A DNA stretch of 57,713 nt from Collinsella aerofaciens. GTDB lineage: Bacteria > Actinomycetota > Coriobacteriia > Coriobacteriales > Coriobacteriaceae. Positions 32,417 through 41,075 of this stretch are shown here, piece by piece. Numbering within the stretch: the first letter of the stretch is position 1; each line of letters begins with the position of its first letter. The notes under the pieces are model-generated. The model had not been told where the DNA came from, did no database searches, and worked only from the letters and a program-made list of their open reading frames with translations. Both the position numbers and the translations under genes were made by a program. The stretch spans positions 1-57,713 of the forward strand of contig NZ_JADNOH010000041.1 of NCBI RefSeq assembly GCF_015557435.1, read 5' to 3'.

Positions 32417-33352
32417 TTACAGCTCGGTTACGACAACGCCATTGTAGACCTCGTCCCAACGGTCCATGACCAAATGACCCGTCATCGGGTCCATGGCGTT
32501 GAGCTTGCCGCAGGTATTGGCGGTACGCAGCACTGTCTCGTCGTCCGCGCCGGCAGCGATGGCATGCGCAAAGCCGGCAATGGTGGAGTCGCCGGAGCCC
32601 GTAGCGTTAACGGCAGGGATATCGGGCGTCTTGGCGCGGAACGCACGGCCGTTGTGGAAGCCCACGGAGCCGGCGGCGCCCATGGACACGACGACCCAGG
32701 GGATATCGGAGAAACGGGTGTCGGAGGCAAGCGCCGCGCGGAGCTCGTCCACATCGTCGGTGGTAAAGCTCGTGCCCAAAAGACCGTTGATCTCGGTCAG
32801 GTTAGGCTTGACCAGCTCGGGCTTAATTTCGGACTTAAGGGCGGCCTCGAGCGAAGCACCCGAGGTATCGAGCAACACCTTGGCGCCGGCGTTCTCGGCA
32901 ATGCCCGTGATCTTGGCATAGTAGTCCGCCTCGACGCCGCGGGGCAGCGAGCCCGAGATAGTGACGACGTCGGCCTTGCTCGCAAGCTCAGTGAACTTGG
33001 CGGTGAAGGCATCGAGCTCCTCGGGGGCAATCGTCGGGCCGCTCTCGAGCAGCTCGGTCTGGTTGCCGGCGTGGAGGATATTGAGGCAGATGCGGGTCTC
33101 GCCCTTGATGGGCACGAAGTCGTTGTTGATGCCGTCAGCGTCCATGAGCTCAGCCATGTAGGCGCCCATGTGACCGCCAAGCAGGCCGGTAGCCACGACA
33201 TCGTCGCCCAGCTGACCCAGCACGCGGGCCACGTTGAGGCCCTTACCACCGGCGGTCTTTTCGGGCGTCACGCGGTTGACGTCGTCGATAACGAGCTCAT
33301 CGAGTTGATAGCGCGTATCGACAGACGGGTTCATCGTAACGGTGAGGATCAT
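32417..33352 (-). CDS. lacC: Tagatose-6-phosphate kinase (PfkB/LacC family), copy 2
   Basis: 311 residues, the same length as copy 1 (11916-12851) and closely similar throughout. It keeps TAGGKGLNVARVL near 33-45 and the NATGSGDSTIAGF catalytic motif. Differences are scattered and mostly conservative, which points to a functional paralogue rather than a very recent copy. The start has a perfect AAGGAG. It lies 59 bases downstream of lacX copy 2. Since this copy has no lacA or lacB next to it, it may serve N-acetylgalactosamine use through AgaS-derived tagatose-6-phosphate (inference from context). Confidence 0.9.
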   Translation of the reverse strand: MILTVTMNPSVDTRYQLDELVIDDVNRVTPEKTAGGKGLNVARVLGQLGDDVVATGLLGGHMGAYMAELMDADGINNDFVPIKGETRICLNILHAGNQTELLESGPTIAPEELDAFTAKFTELASKADVVTISGSLPRGVEADYYAKITGIAENAGAKVLLDTSGASLEAALKSEIKPELVKPNLTEINGLLGTSFTTDDVDELRAALASDTRFSDIPWVVVSMGAAGSVGFHNGRAFRAKTPDIPAVNATGSGDSTIAGFAHAIAAGADDETVLRTANTCGKLNAMDPMTGHLVMDRWDEVYNGVVVTEL

Positions 33353-33411
33353 TTTAAGCTCCTTATCTCGCAGGCTTCTTGTGCCTCGCGATACGAGTCG
33401 ACAAAACGGAA

Positions 33412-34293
33412 TTACAGAATCTCAATCGTGAACGAGCGCACGACGGTCTCCTTGGGCTTGGCGATAAGGCAGCCGCGCTTGTGCTCAAGCACATCGTCCT
33501 CATCAGAGCAGGTCGAAAGGCCGCCCCAAGGCTCAACTGCCACAAAATCGCCCTCGGGCTTGCTCCACACGATGAGGTACGGGAAGCCCTCAAAGCTCAG
33601 GCGGACGCCCTTGTCCTCGCCCTTCTTGGAGAGCGTGACCTGACGACTCTCGAGCACGTCAAAGATGGTCTCCGCAAAATCAAAGAGCTCGTGCGACAGC
33701 GGCAGAGTCTTTCCCACCATGGGGTTCTTGGAGCGGTTAGCCACGTCGATCAAACCGGTCGAGGGGACGGCGGTGCAAAGCTCCGCGGCCTCGTCCTTCT
33801 CAAAACGCAGCTCGTAGTCCGTATAGGCCTCGCCCTCGTCGAGCGGGCACCTAAAGCCGGGGTGACCGCCGATAAAGAACGGCATGTCCTCGGTACCCTC
33901 GTTGGTCACCTCATAGGAAACGCGCACGGCATTACCCTCGAGCGTATAGCGGGCAACGAGCTTAAACGGGTACGGATAATCACTCAGCAATGCGGCGTTG
34001 TCCTCCGAAGCCAGGCACATCGCCAACTCGTTCTCGTTCTGGCTCAGCAGCTTCCACTCCTGCTTACGCGCGAATCCATGACGAGCGAGCTTCACGTGGT
34101 GCCCGGCAAACGTCATGGCATTGCCATCGCGCAGGCCTCCGCAGATCGGAAAGCAGATCGGTGCTTGACCGGACCACACGGCAGGGTCGCCCTGCCACAG
34201 ATACTCGCGACCGTCAGCCTCGATTGAGGTGAACGAGCCGCCAGCCGTGGAAACCGTAATAGAAATCGAATCGTTGGAAAGAGCGTATTCCAT
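33412..34293 (-). CDS. lacX: Aldose 1-epimerase-like protein (LacX family), copy 2
   Basis: 293 residues, the same length as copy 1 (12905-13786), with the same landmarks: ICFPICGGLRDGNAM, HGFARKQEWKL, FFIGGHPGFRCPLDEGEAY and FVAVEPWGGLSTCSDEDD. The start has GAAAGGA upstream. The lacX-lacC pair is the unit duplicated between the two loci. It is the first gene of lacX-lacC-(nagA remnant)-yhcH. Confidence 0.86.
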   Translation of the reverse strand: MEYALSNDSISITVSTAGGSFTSIEADGREYLWQGDPAVWSGQAPICFPICGGLRDGNAMTFAGHHVKLARHGFARKQEWKLLSQNENELAMCLASEDNAALLSDYPYPFKLVARYTLEGNAVRVSYEVTNEGTEDMPFFIGGHPGFRCPLDEGEAYTDYELRFEKDEAAELCTAVPSTGLIDVANRSKNPMVGKTLPLSHELFDFAETIFDVLESRQVTLSKKGEDKGVRLSFEGFPYLIVWSKPEGDFVAVEPWGGLSTCSDEDDVLEHKRGCLIAKPKETVVRSFTIEIL

Positions 34294-34453
34294 TGCCCAT
34301 CCTTTCGAACAACTGCTTTGTCATCGCTCGCAAGCACCCATCTCAGTACTGGTTAAAGAGCAAACCCGCGCGTTCATCGATGTGTCCGGTATCCCAGCTA
34401 TCCAACGGGGTACCATATTGACATTGACTTCATTACAGCTGAAGGGCCTTCTT

Positions 34454-35038
34454 ATGCGAACCATCATCCTCTACGCCTCGCGCCACCACGGCAACACGAA
34501 AAAGCTCGTGGACGCCATTGTCGAGGCACATCCCGAAATCGATACCCTCGACGTAAAGGCACTCGGCAAAAATGAGTACCCCGACCTGCACGAGTATCAC
34601 CTGATTGGTGTCGCCACGGGCATTTATTACTCCGAGATCGACAAGGATATGGCACGCGTACTCACCAACGTGCTGCAGCCGCAGGACAAAGTGTTTGGTC
34701 TTATGACCTACGGCGGCAAAAACAAGTGGTACGGCAAGGATATCGATGGCATCTGCCGCATGAGGCAGGCCATCTTTATGGGTGTCTACGGATGCACCGG
34801 CTTTGATACGTGGGGCCCGTTTAAGCTCATGGGCGGCGTTCAGAAGGGACACCCGACCGCCGAGGAAATTAAGGGCGCTGTCGATTTCTTCGATAAGATC
34901 GAAGATGAGTACGGCGACATCATCGTCGAAGAGTACGCCAAACGCGAGAAGCGTCTTGCCTATGAAAAGGAGCATCCTGCGGGAGGCCTGGTGGCCGGCG
35001 TCAAGCGCACGGCAAAGAAGATCGCTAACAAGCTGTAA
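34454..35038 (+). CDS. Flavodoxin domain protein
   Basis: 194 residues. The N-terminus ILYASRHHGNTKKLVDAI is the FMN phosphate-binding loop of flavodoxins. The central ATGIYYSEIDKDM and LMTYGGKNKW segments flank the flavin ring. The C-terminal 30 residues are basic and helical (KREKRLAYEKEHPAGG...). It is probably an electron carrier; the partner is unknown. The start at 34454 has GAAGGGCC upstream; the frame is open to 34229 but overlaps the divergent lacX. It is a single gene with its own terminator. Confidence 0.85.
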   Translation: MRTIILYASRHHGNTKKLVDAIVEAHPEIDTLDVKALGKNEYPDLHEYHLIGVATGIYYSEIDKDMARVLTNVLQPQDKVFGLMTYGGKNKWYGKDIDGICRMRQAIFMGVYGCTGFDTWGPFKLMGGVQKGHPTAEEIKGAVDFFDKIEDEYGDIIVEEYAKREKRLAYEKEHPAGGLVAGVKRTAKKIANKL

Positions 35039-35068
35039 CTGTTAAGGTGCTTTTGAGCGTTAACCCAT

Positions 35069-35107
35069 ACGGCGGGTCCGAGCAAATTCGGGCCCGCCGT
35101 CTTTTTC
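35069..35107 (+). terminator. Terminator of the flavodoxin gene
   Basis: ACGGCGGGTCCGA-GCAAA-TTCGGGCCCGCCGT followed by CTTTTTCT. Confidence 0.85.
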
Positions 35108-35112
35108 TGTCG

Positions 35113-36282
35113 TTACTCGGTAAATGCGTTGCCGACGCTCTGGCCGCCAACGTAGGTCTCAACGAGAGTGAGCTCGTGGTCGAACACGACAAAGTCGGCG
35201 TCGCGACCCGGCATGATGCTGCCGCACTTATCCTCGATGTGCGCGGAACGAGCCGGCACCTCGGTTGCCATGCGAATGGCGATATCGGCGCTGGCGATAC
35301 CCCAGTCGACGATGTTCTTGACGCCCTGGGCAAGCGTGAGCACCGAACCGGCAATGCTCTTGCCGTCGGCGAGCCAGCACAGGTTGTCCTTCATGATGAC
35401 ATCCATGCCACCACTGGTGTAGCTGCCCTCGGGCATACCGCCGCAACCCAGGCAGTCGGTGATGAGCACCGTGTGCTGCCAGCCCTTTGCCTGCAGCAGC
35501 GCCTTGATGGCGGCAGGGTTCACATGCTTGCCGTCGCAGATGACCTCGGCGTAGGTCTCGGGGGTGGTCATAGCGGCACCCACAACACCGGGCTCGCGAT
35601 GATGCAGGCCGCGCTGGCCGTTGTAGGTGTGCGTAAAGCAGCTGGCACCGGCGTTGATGGCGGCGACGCACTCGTCGTAGGTGGCATCGGAGTGGCCGAT
35701 GCTGGTCACCACACCCTTGGCGTTCAGGGCGGCAGCATAGGCGGCGGCACCATCGCGCTCGGCAGCCATGGCGCTCTTAACGATGCGCCCGCCAGCAGCC
35801 TCCTGCCACTGGTCGAAGACCTCCTCGGAAGGATCGATCAGATAGGCGGGGTTCTGTGCACCCACGTGCTTCATGGTAAAGAAGGGGCCCTCCAGGTAGA
35901 TGCCCTGGATGCGGGCACCGCAGAAGTCGGGGCCGCGACCCTCGTCGGCCTGGGCGATGGCGGCGCAGGCGTCCTTGATCTGCTCAACGCCGTCGGTAAA
36001 CGTCGTGGGAAGCCAGCTGGTGGTGCCGCGACGGGCGAGCTCGGTCGAGCTGATATCAATGCCCTCGGGGTCGTTATCGGTAGTCGAATGGTTATAAAAG
36101 CCATGGATGTGGGTGTCAACCATGCCCGGCGCGATCCACGATCCCGTATAGTCCTTAATCTCGCAAGAGGGCTCGTCGGCCTGCCAAGCGCCAAAGACGC
36201 CGTCCTCGACCATGAGATAGCCGCCCAGCTGCGGGCCCGCCGGCAGGAAGAACTTGTCGGCCTTAATTGCGTACGTGCTCAT
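35113..36282 (-). CDS. nagA: N-acetylglucosamine-6-phosphate deacetylase
   Basis: 389 residues of the NagA amidohydrolase family. It removes acetate from GlcNAc-6-P (or GalNAc-6-P in aga systems). Metal and catalytic motifs: MVDTHIHGF near 55-62, GIYLEGPFF near 125, IGHSDATYDE near 192, TYNGQRGLHHREPG near 215, and the catalytic aspartate in LITDCLGCGG near 270. The start at 36282 has AAGGAG 5 bases upstream. It lies downstream of agaS on the same strand, although a terminator-like hairpin separates them. A 3' remnant of a second copy lies at 32246. Confidence 0.93.
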   Translation of the reverse strand: MSTYAIKADKFFLPAGPQLGGYLMVEDGVFGAWQADEPSCEIKDYTGSWIAPGMVDTHIHGFYNHSTTDNDPEGIDISSTELARRGTTSWLPTTFTDGVEQIKDACAAIAQADEGRGPDFCGARIQGIYLEGPFFTMKHVGAQNPAYLIDPSEEVFDQWQEAAGGRIVKSAMAAERDGAAAYAAALNAKGVVTSIGHSDATYDECVAAINAGASCFTHTYNGQRGLHHREPGVVGAAMTTPETYAEVICDGKHVNPAAIKALLQAKGWQHTVLITDCLGCGGMPEGSYTSGGMDVIMKDNLCWLADGKSIAGSVLTLAQGVKNIVDWGIASADIAIRMATEVPARSAHIEDKCGSIMPGRDADFVVFDHELTLVETYVGGQSVGNAFTE

Positions 36283-36343
36283 ATGCACTCCTTGCTTCCA
36301 AAGCAGTTAACTGTGGTGATGCTTATACCCAGCTCACGTAAAA

Positions 36344-36383
36344 CAAAAAGCGCCCGCCCGCCGTTATGAGCGGACGGGCGCCC
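36344..36383 (-). terminator. Hairpin between agaS and nagA
   Basis: GCGCCCGCCCGC...GCGGACGGGCGC; on the minus strand it is followed by TTTTTGTTTT, so it can end agaS transcription or attenuate nagA. Confidence 0.65.
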
Positions 36384-36399
36384 TTACAGGGGGACGCGA

Positions 36400-37566
36400 T
36401 TAAGCGGTGAAGGGGTGAATCGTCACGCCCTTGACCACGCGGTTGACCGTGCCGGTAGGGCTCGGCGTATCGGGCGTGTTGCCCACGCGCACGGAGTTGA
36501 GCAGGCTGATGGTCTGGGCAAACATCACGAACGGCAGAGCAAGGTAGCCCTCGGGAAGCGCCTCGTAGCCCTTGAAGGTGAAGGACTCACCCTCGTAGAC
36601 GGTGTCACCCTCCTGCTGAACGGCGACGGTGTGCTGAGCGATGTCGTCGCCACCGATCTCGTTGAGGATGTCGATGTCGTACTGACGGGTGTAGGCGTCG
36701 TTGTTGACGAACACGAACACGAGGGTCTTGTCGTCGACGAAGGACTTGGGTCCGTGGCGATAGCCCATGGAAGTGTCGTAAGAGGTGGCAACCAGACCGT
36801 GAGCAAGCTCGAGGATCTTGAGCTGGCTCTCCTGGGCAAGGCCACCGAAGGAGCCGGAGCCCAGGTAGGTCACGCGGCTGAAGTCGCCAGCCAGGTAATC
36901 GGCGACCTCGGGCTCACGAGCGATGACCTCCTCGCCCATCTTGGCGATGGTCTCGACCCACTCGGCCTTCTGCTCATCGGAAGCCTCGTCAAAGATGAGG
37001 GTGGAGAGCAGGGTCATGCAGGTGTAAGAACCGGTCATGGCGAAGCCCTTGTCGTTGGCGCGCGGGATGAGCAGCGTCAGCGCGTTGGGATCATCGGCGG
37101 ACTCGACGGCAAGCTTGCCCTCGGGAGCGCAGGTGATGTTGAGGAACTTGACGTTGTGGACGAGCTCCTTGGCAACGGCGACGGCGGCAAGGCTCTCGGG
37201 GCTGTTGCCGGAACGGGCGAAGGAAACCACGAGCGTGGGATCCTCGGCGCGCAGGAAGTCGCGCGGAGCGCTCACGATGTCGGTCGTGGCGATGGGCTTA
37301 AAGTCGTAGAGATCAGTGTTGCCAGCGTGACGCAGGTACGGAGCGCAGGTATCGCCCACGTAGTCAGAAGTACCGGCACCAGTGAAGACAACGGACAGAC
37401 GGCCCTCGCCCATGGCGCGAGCCTCGGCCAGGAAGGCCTCGATGGCCTCCTTGTTCTCGCGGTAGATGTTGAGCGTATCACGCCAAAGCTCGGGCTGCTG
37501 TGCAATCTCGGCCGTGGTGATCTGGGCGCCGAGCTCGGTGAGCTCCTCGACACTCTTCTCGAACAT
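36400..37566 (-). CDS. agaS: SIS-domain aldose-ketose isomerase/deaminase (AgaS)
   Basis: 388 residues with two SIS (sugar isomerase) domains: VVFTGAGTSDYVGD near 59-72 with VVSFARSGNSPESLAA near 112, and VTYLGSGSFGGLAQES near 228 with MGYRHGPKSF near 262. AgaS converts galactosamine-6-phosphate to tagatose-6-phosphate with loss of ammonia, feeding LacC. The start at 37566 has GAGAGG upstream. The promoter carries a GntR palindrome. Together with NagA and the mannose-type PTS it suggests use of N-acetylgalactosamine. Confidence 0.9.
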   Translation of the reverse strand: MFEKSVEELTELGAQITTAEIAQQPELWRDTLNIYRENKEAIEAFLAEARAMGEGRLSVVFTGAGTSDYVGDTCAPYLRHAGNTDLYDFKPIATTDIVSAPRDFLRAEDPTLVVSFARSGNSPESLAAVAVAKELVHNVKFLNITCAPEGKLAVESADDPNALTLLIPRANDKGFAMTGSYTCMTLLSTLIFDEASDEQKAEWVETIAKMGEEVIAREPEVADYLAGDFSRVTYLGSGSFGGLAQESQLKILELAHGLVATSYDTSMGYRHGPKSFVDDKTLVFVFVNNDAYTRQYDIDILNEIGGDDIAQHTVAVQQEGDTVYEGESFTFKGYEALPEGYLALPFVMFAQTISLLNSVRVGNTPDTPSPTGTVNRVVKGVTIHPFTA

Positions 37567-37605
37567 TTCTAATACCTCTCTCTAGAAGTAATCCTCTGAC
37601 GTGCA

Positions 37606-37641
37606 ATTATACACTTCGGTTGGTTATCTGGTAGTAACCAG
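37606..37641 (-). promoter_or_regulatory. agaS promoter with GntR (DasR/NagR-type) operator
   Basis: A TATAAT -10 box (plus strand ATTATA, 37606-37611) lies downstream of the palindrome CTGGTAGTAACCAG (37628-37641), which covers the -35 region. TGGT-N4-ACCA matches the spacing of DasR/NagR operators. The same sequence occurs upstream of the PTS operon at 41917. Confidence 0.7.
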
Positions 37642-37680
37642 TTAAATGCAAAGAATCATCACATGAAAACACTGGAGGCG

Positions 37681-38412
37681 CTAAACGTTGCGCTGGTGAT
37701 AAACCTTGTATTTAAACTGATCGGCACGAGCAACCGAGAGCGTATACTCCACAACCTCGTTTGACTCGTTATACGTAGTCCTGACCAAATCGAGCACAGG
37801 CGAACCCTCGACGATGCCCAAGAGATGGGCGTCGGTGGGACGGGCTATGCTCGCATAGAACTCCTCTTCGGCCACGCGTATCTTTTGCTGAAAGTCTTGT
37901 TCAATCACATCGTAAAGCGGCTTGCGCTCCAGAAGCGGTCGCTTGAGGGATAAGAATTGACGAACCGGTAGATAGCTGCGTTCGACCATCATGGGCATGT
38001 TGTCGGCAGAACGAAGGCGCTTGAGCTTAAAGATACGGTCGCCGATGCGGCATCCCATATGCTCGGCCAGATTCTTATCGGCCTCCATCTCGCAAAACTC
38101 GAGAATCGTAGTCTCTGGATCGCGACCCATCGCACGCATCTGCTCGGTAAAGCTGTAGGACTGCATAAGGTTGGTTGCTTTTGCCGAACGGTCGGTCACA
38201 AAGGTGCCGCGACCGTGCTGCCGAACCACCAGTCCCAAACGCTCCAACTCCTGCAGAGCCAGACGCACTGTGGTGCGCGAGAGACCATAGCGCTCCGAAA
38301 GTTCGCGCTCGGAAGGAATCATGTCACCGGCATGATATTCATGGTCAATCTTTTCGGTCAGAATATCGACCAGCTGATCGTACAGCGGTTGCTTGCGCGC
38401 TCCGATCGCCAT
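37681..38412 (-). CDS. GntR/HutC-family regulator (UTRA domain)
   Basis: 243 residues. The GntR winged helix is DMIPSERELSERYGLSRTTVRLALQELERLGLVVRQHGRGTFV (about 29-71), followed by a UTRA effector domain (residues about 85-240; PMMVERSYLPV near 140). This is the NagR/DasR-type architecture, usually answering to amino-sugar phosphates. The start at 38412 has GGGAGG upstream. It lies between agaS and the PTS operon, both of which carry the palindrome CTGGTAGTAACCA, so it is the likely repressor of both. Confidence 0.87.
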   Translation of the reverse strand: MAIGARKQPLYDQLVDILTEKIDHEYHAGDMIPSERELSERYGLSRTTVRLALQELERLGLVVRQHGRGTFVTDRSAKATNLMQSYSFTEQMRAMGRDPETTILEFCEMEADKNLAEHMGCRIGDRIFKLKRLRSADNMPMMVERSYLPVRQFLSLKRPLLERKPLYDVIEQDFQQKIRVAEEEFYASIARPTDAHLLGIVEGSPVLDLVRTTYNESNEVVEYTLSVARADQFKYKVYHQRNV

Positions 38413-38496
38413 CCTATCCTCCCTTTTGCTCGAATTCAACTAGTACCTAGGGTGTTTAGCATTATCTGACTGCTACACCCGAATCATCAAGAAAAC

Positions 38497-38530
38497 AAAA
38501 GCCGCGCGCTCTTTCGAGCACGCGGCTTTT
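38497..38530. terminator. Bidirectional terminator after the PTS operon
   Basis: AAAAGCCGCG...CGCGGCTTTT with T-runs on both strands, 67 bases after the IID stop. Confidence 0.8.
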
Positions 38531-38596
38531 AACATACACATGGCTTAAGGGGTCGGGGTGTGAGCCGCGTAGGGACACACCCCTCAAGCTAGAGCC

Positions 38597-39679
38597 TTAC
38601 CAGATGCTCGGCCAGAGACCAAGCGGGCCAGCGCCCAGGATGCCCAGGACGAAGAGCAGGAGAATGCCCTTGGTCGGGGTCCAGCTGTGCTTAGCGAACA
38701 TGTAGTAAAGCAGCAGCGTGAGCAGCAGCGGGACAAGCTTCGGGACGATGGTGTTAAGGGTGTCGGCAACAGAGAAGTTGACCGGATCCTCGGTAACGGT
38801 GCCGTAGGTAACGGACTCCATGCCGTTGCCCAGGTCGACGACGCCGCACGGGACAGCATTGCCGTCGGCATCGGTGGCGGTGAGGGCGTCGCCGTCCTCA
38901 TTAGTCATGGCGATGGTACCGGCCTCAGCGGTCTCGGTGTCGATGCCCTCCATACCGGTGAAGTTCTCGGCCTCCTTCTCGGAGACGATCACGGTAGTGG
39001 CGGACAGGCCACGGGTGGTGCCGTTGGGGATCTGAAGGTTGATCTGGGTGCCACCCATGGTGACGACCAGGCAACCGACGACGAAGACGCCCATGATGGA
39101 AGCGGCGCGGGTGAAGGCCTGCATGTTGGCGGTCAGAGCGTCAATAGCGCTGGTGCCAAGCTTGTAGGACCAGTTCATGAGCCAGAAGCGCAGAGCGAAC
39201 TGGACGGCGTTGAAGATCACCAGGAAGATGATCGGCGCAGCGGCGTTGCCGTTGATGGCCATGTTGGAGGTGATGCCGGCCGTGATAGGCACGAGCGTCA
39301 GCCAGAACAGGGCGTCACCGATACCACCGAGCGGGCCCATTGCGGCGACGCGGACGGCGCGGATCGTGGGGATGTCAACCTTGTTCTGCTCGAGCGAAAG
39401 CACGATGCCCATAACAAAGGTGACGAGGAACGGGTGAGTGTTGAAGAACTCCAGGTTGTGGCTCATGGAAGCCGCGAGGTCGTTCTTGTTGGTGTGGATC
39501 TTCTCCAGACCGGGGATGATGGAGTAGAGCCAGCCAGCGGCCTGCATACGCTCGTAGTTGAACGAGGCCTGCAGGAAGCAGGAGCGCCAAGCCATCTTGT
39601 TGAGGGTCTTCTGGTCGAGCTGCGGAGCAGGAGTGAGATCCTCGTAGTGCTCCGGGATCACATACTCATTAGATGCCAT
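38597..39679 (-). CDS. Mannose-family PTS IID component with extended internal loop
   Basis: 360 residues against the usual 270-300. The family start is KMAWRSCFLQASFNYERMQAAG near 28-49, with GPLGGIGDALFWLTL near 115 and a C-terminal membrane hairpin (PLLLTLLLYYMFA, LLLFVLGILGAGPLGLW). Residues about 209-303 form a Gly/Thr/Glu-rich, hydrophilic stretch, roughly 60 residues longer than in typical IID. Within the membrane complex it partners IIC. The start at 39679 has GGAGGTG; it overlaps the IIC stop by 11 bases. Confidence 0.9.
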   Translation of the reverse strand: MASNEYVIPEHYEDLTPAPQLDQKTLNKMAWRSCFLQASFNYERMQAAGWLYSIIPGLEKIHTNKNDLAASMSHNLEFFNTHPFLVTFVMGIVLSLEQNKVDIPTIRAVRVAAMGPLGGIGDALFWLTLVPITAGITSNMAINGNAAAPIIFLVIFNAVQFALRFWLMNWSYKLGTSAIDALTANMQAFTRAASIMGVFVVGCLVVTMGGTQINLQIPNGTTRGLSATTVIVSEKEAENFTGMEGIDTETAEAGTIAMTNEDGDALTATDADGNAVPCGVVDLGNGMESVTYGTVTEDPVNFSVADTLNTIVPKLVPLLLTLLLYYMFAKHSWTPTKGILLLFVLGILGAGPLGLWPSIW

Positions 39680-40469
39680 CTTCGAAGTCACCTCCGTCAG
39701 AAACAGCTGCACCCTTCAGCTCGGTCTGCTGCTGGAAGTCCCAGAAGGCGATGCCGAAGCCGATGAGAGCGAGGATGAGCAGAGCAGGGGTTGCCAGAGA
39801 ATCGTTGGCAACGGTGATGAGCGCGAGGCCAAAGCCCATGAGGAAGAAGCCCCACATATCGCGGTTCATCATAACCTTGAGCAGGACGGCGAAGCCGACG
39901 AAGCGCATCATGCCGCCTGCAGCGGAGAGACCGGTCTGCAGCCAGGTCGGAATGGCGGAAGCGATGGTCTGACCGATGGTGGCGCCAGCGATGAAGAACA
40001 GGGTGACGACGACAGCGAAGATCAGGCCGAGCAGAGCCATGGCGAAGTAGTTCAGACGCTCGATACCCTTGGTGTCAGCGTTGTGAGCCATGTTGTCCGC
40101 GGAGGACATAAGCGGCGACATAAGCGTGAAGACCAGGGTGACGCCGAGCTGGCCGAGCAGAGCGAACGGAATGGCAAGGCCGACAGCCGCGTTGGGCTCG
40201 AGGCCCGTAGCGATTGCGAGAATGGCTGCCATGATGCCGCCGATAACGGCGTTAGGCGGCTGAGCGCCTCCGATCGGCATGTTGCCGATCGTCATGAGCT
40301 GATAAGTACCACCCACGAGAAGACCGGTGTTGAGGTCGCCAAGGATAAGACCGATGACGGCGCCGGTGACGATGGGCTGATAGAGAGACTCGAGGAAGTT
40401 GAACTGGTCGATTGCCGCGATGAACGTGACGACGAAGACCAGAGCGACCTGGATGATCGAGTATTCCAT
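39669..40469 (-). CDS. Mannose-family PTS IIC component
   Basis: 266 residues, mostly membrane segments. Landmarks are QVALVFVVTFIAAIDQFNFLESLYQP, the family signature VIGLILGDLNTGLLVGGTYQLM near 38-58, and GNMPIGGAQPPNAVIGGI. It forms the sugar channel with IID. The start at 40469 has GAAAGGAGG. It is the fourth gene of IIA-yajC-IIB-IIC-IID. Confidence 0.93.
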   Translation of the reverse strand: MEYSIIQVALVFVVTFIAAIDQFNFLESLYQPIVTGAVIGLILGDLNTGLLVGGTYQLMTIGNMPIGGAQPPNAVIGGIMAAILAIATGLEPNAAVGLAIPFALLGQLGVTLVFTLMSPLMSSADNMAHNADTKGIERLNYFAMALLGLIFAVVVTLFFIAGATIGQTIASAIPTWLQTGLSAAGGMMRFVGFAVLLKVMMNRDMWGFFLMGFGLALITVANDSLATPALLILALIGFGIAFWDFQQQTELKGAAVSDGGDFEDGI

Positions 40470-40556
40470 CTTGCTCCTCCTTTCAAAATGTATGTACGCA
40501 CTTGGATTCACGTACAGAATGTCAGGGTTTCATTCCTGACAACGTGGATACGAGGA

Positions 40557-41039
40557 TTACGAGAAGAGCTTGCTCGTGTCCTCAACAGGCGTGCTAGGTA
40601 CGCGCCTGATCTCCAACTCCACCCCCAATTCCTGCAGCTCTTTAAACGCAGCGACATCCTCGTCGTTAACTGCGACGGAGGTGGCGACTTGGCGCTTTCC
40701 TTCCGACATGTGCATGTTGCCGATGTTTACCTTCTTTATAGGCACACCGCCCTTGACGAGCGTAAGCACGTCTTCCGGTGTTTCGGCCACGATGAAGATC
40801 TTCTGGCGCGGGCTCGCCTTGCCAATGACGTCGATGGTCTTCTGCAGAGAGAAGAAACGCGTAGCGACGCCGGTGGGAGCGGCCATCTTCATGAGGTTCT
40901 GGCGCATGGTGTTGGTCGACACGTCGTCGTTGGCGACGAGGATGAGGTTGGAGCCCAGGGTGGAGTTCCACTGGGTGGCAACCTGACCATGAACCAGTCG
41001 GTTATCGATGCGGGTAAGAAGAATGTTGGGTTCTGCCAT
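40557..41039 (-). CDS. Mannose-family PTS IIB component
   Basis: 160 residues. The active-site loop RIDNRLVHGQVATQW holds the phospho-accepting His17, unlike the orphan paralogue at 30815. It passes phosphate from IIA to the incoming sugar, probably an amino sugar given NagA, AgaS and the GntR operator. The start has AAAGGAAG at 11-base spacing. The gap to IIC is 87 bases. Confidence 0.93.
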   Translation of the reverse strand: MAEPNILLTRIDNRLVHGQVATQWNSTLGSNLILVANDDVSTNTMRQNLMKMAAPTGVATRFFSLQKTIDVIGKASPRQKIFIVAETPEDVLTLVKGGVPIKKVNIGNMHMSEGKRQVATSVAVNDEDVAAFKELQELGVELEIRRVPSTPVEDTSKLFS

Positions 41040-41075
41040 GTTGATCAGCTTCCTTTCGTTGATTGCTGACGACAG

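Noticed and set aside
28466-34293. A lacD gene hidden near the second lacC
   Set aside because: The only sequence between lacC copy 2 and yhcH is a short nagA remnant; no class I aldolase motif was seen anywhere in the window.
31455-34453. Genomic island inserted at tRNA-Thr
   Set aside because: No integrase is present and no repeat of the tRNA 3' end was seen downstream, so there is no attachment-site evidence.
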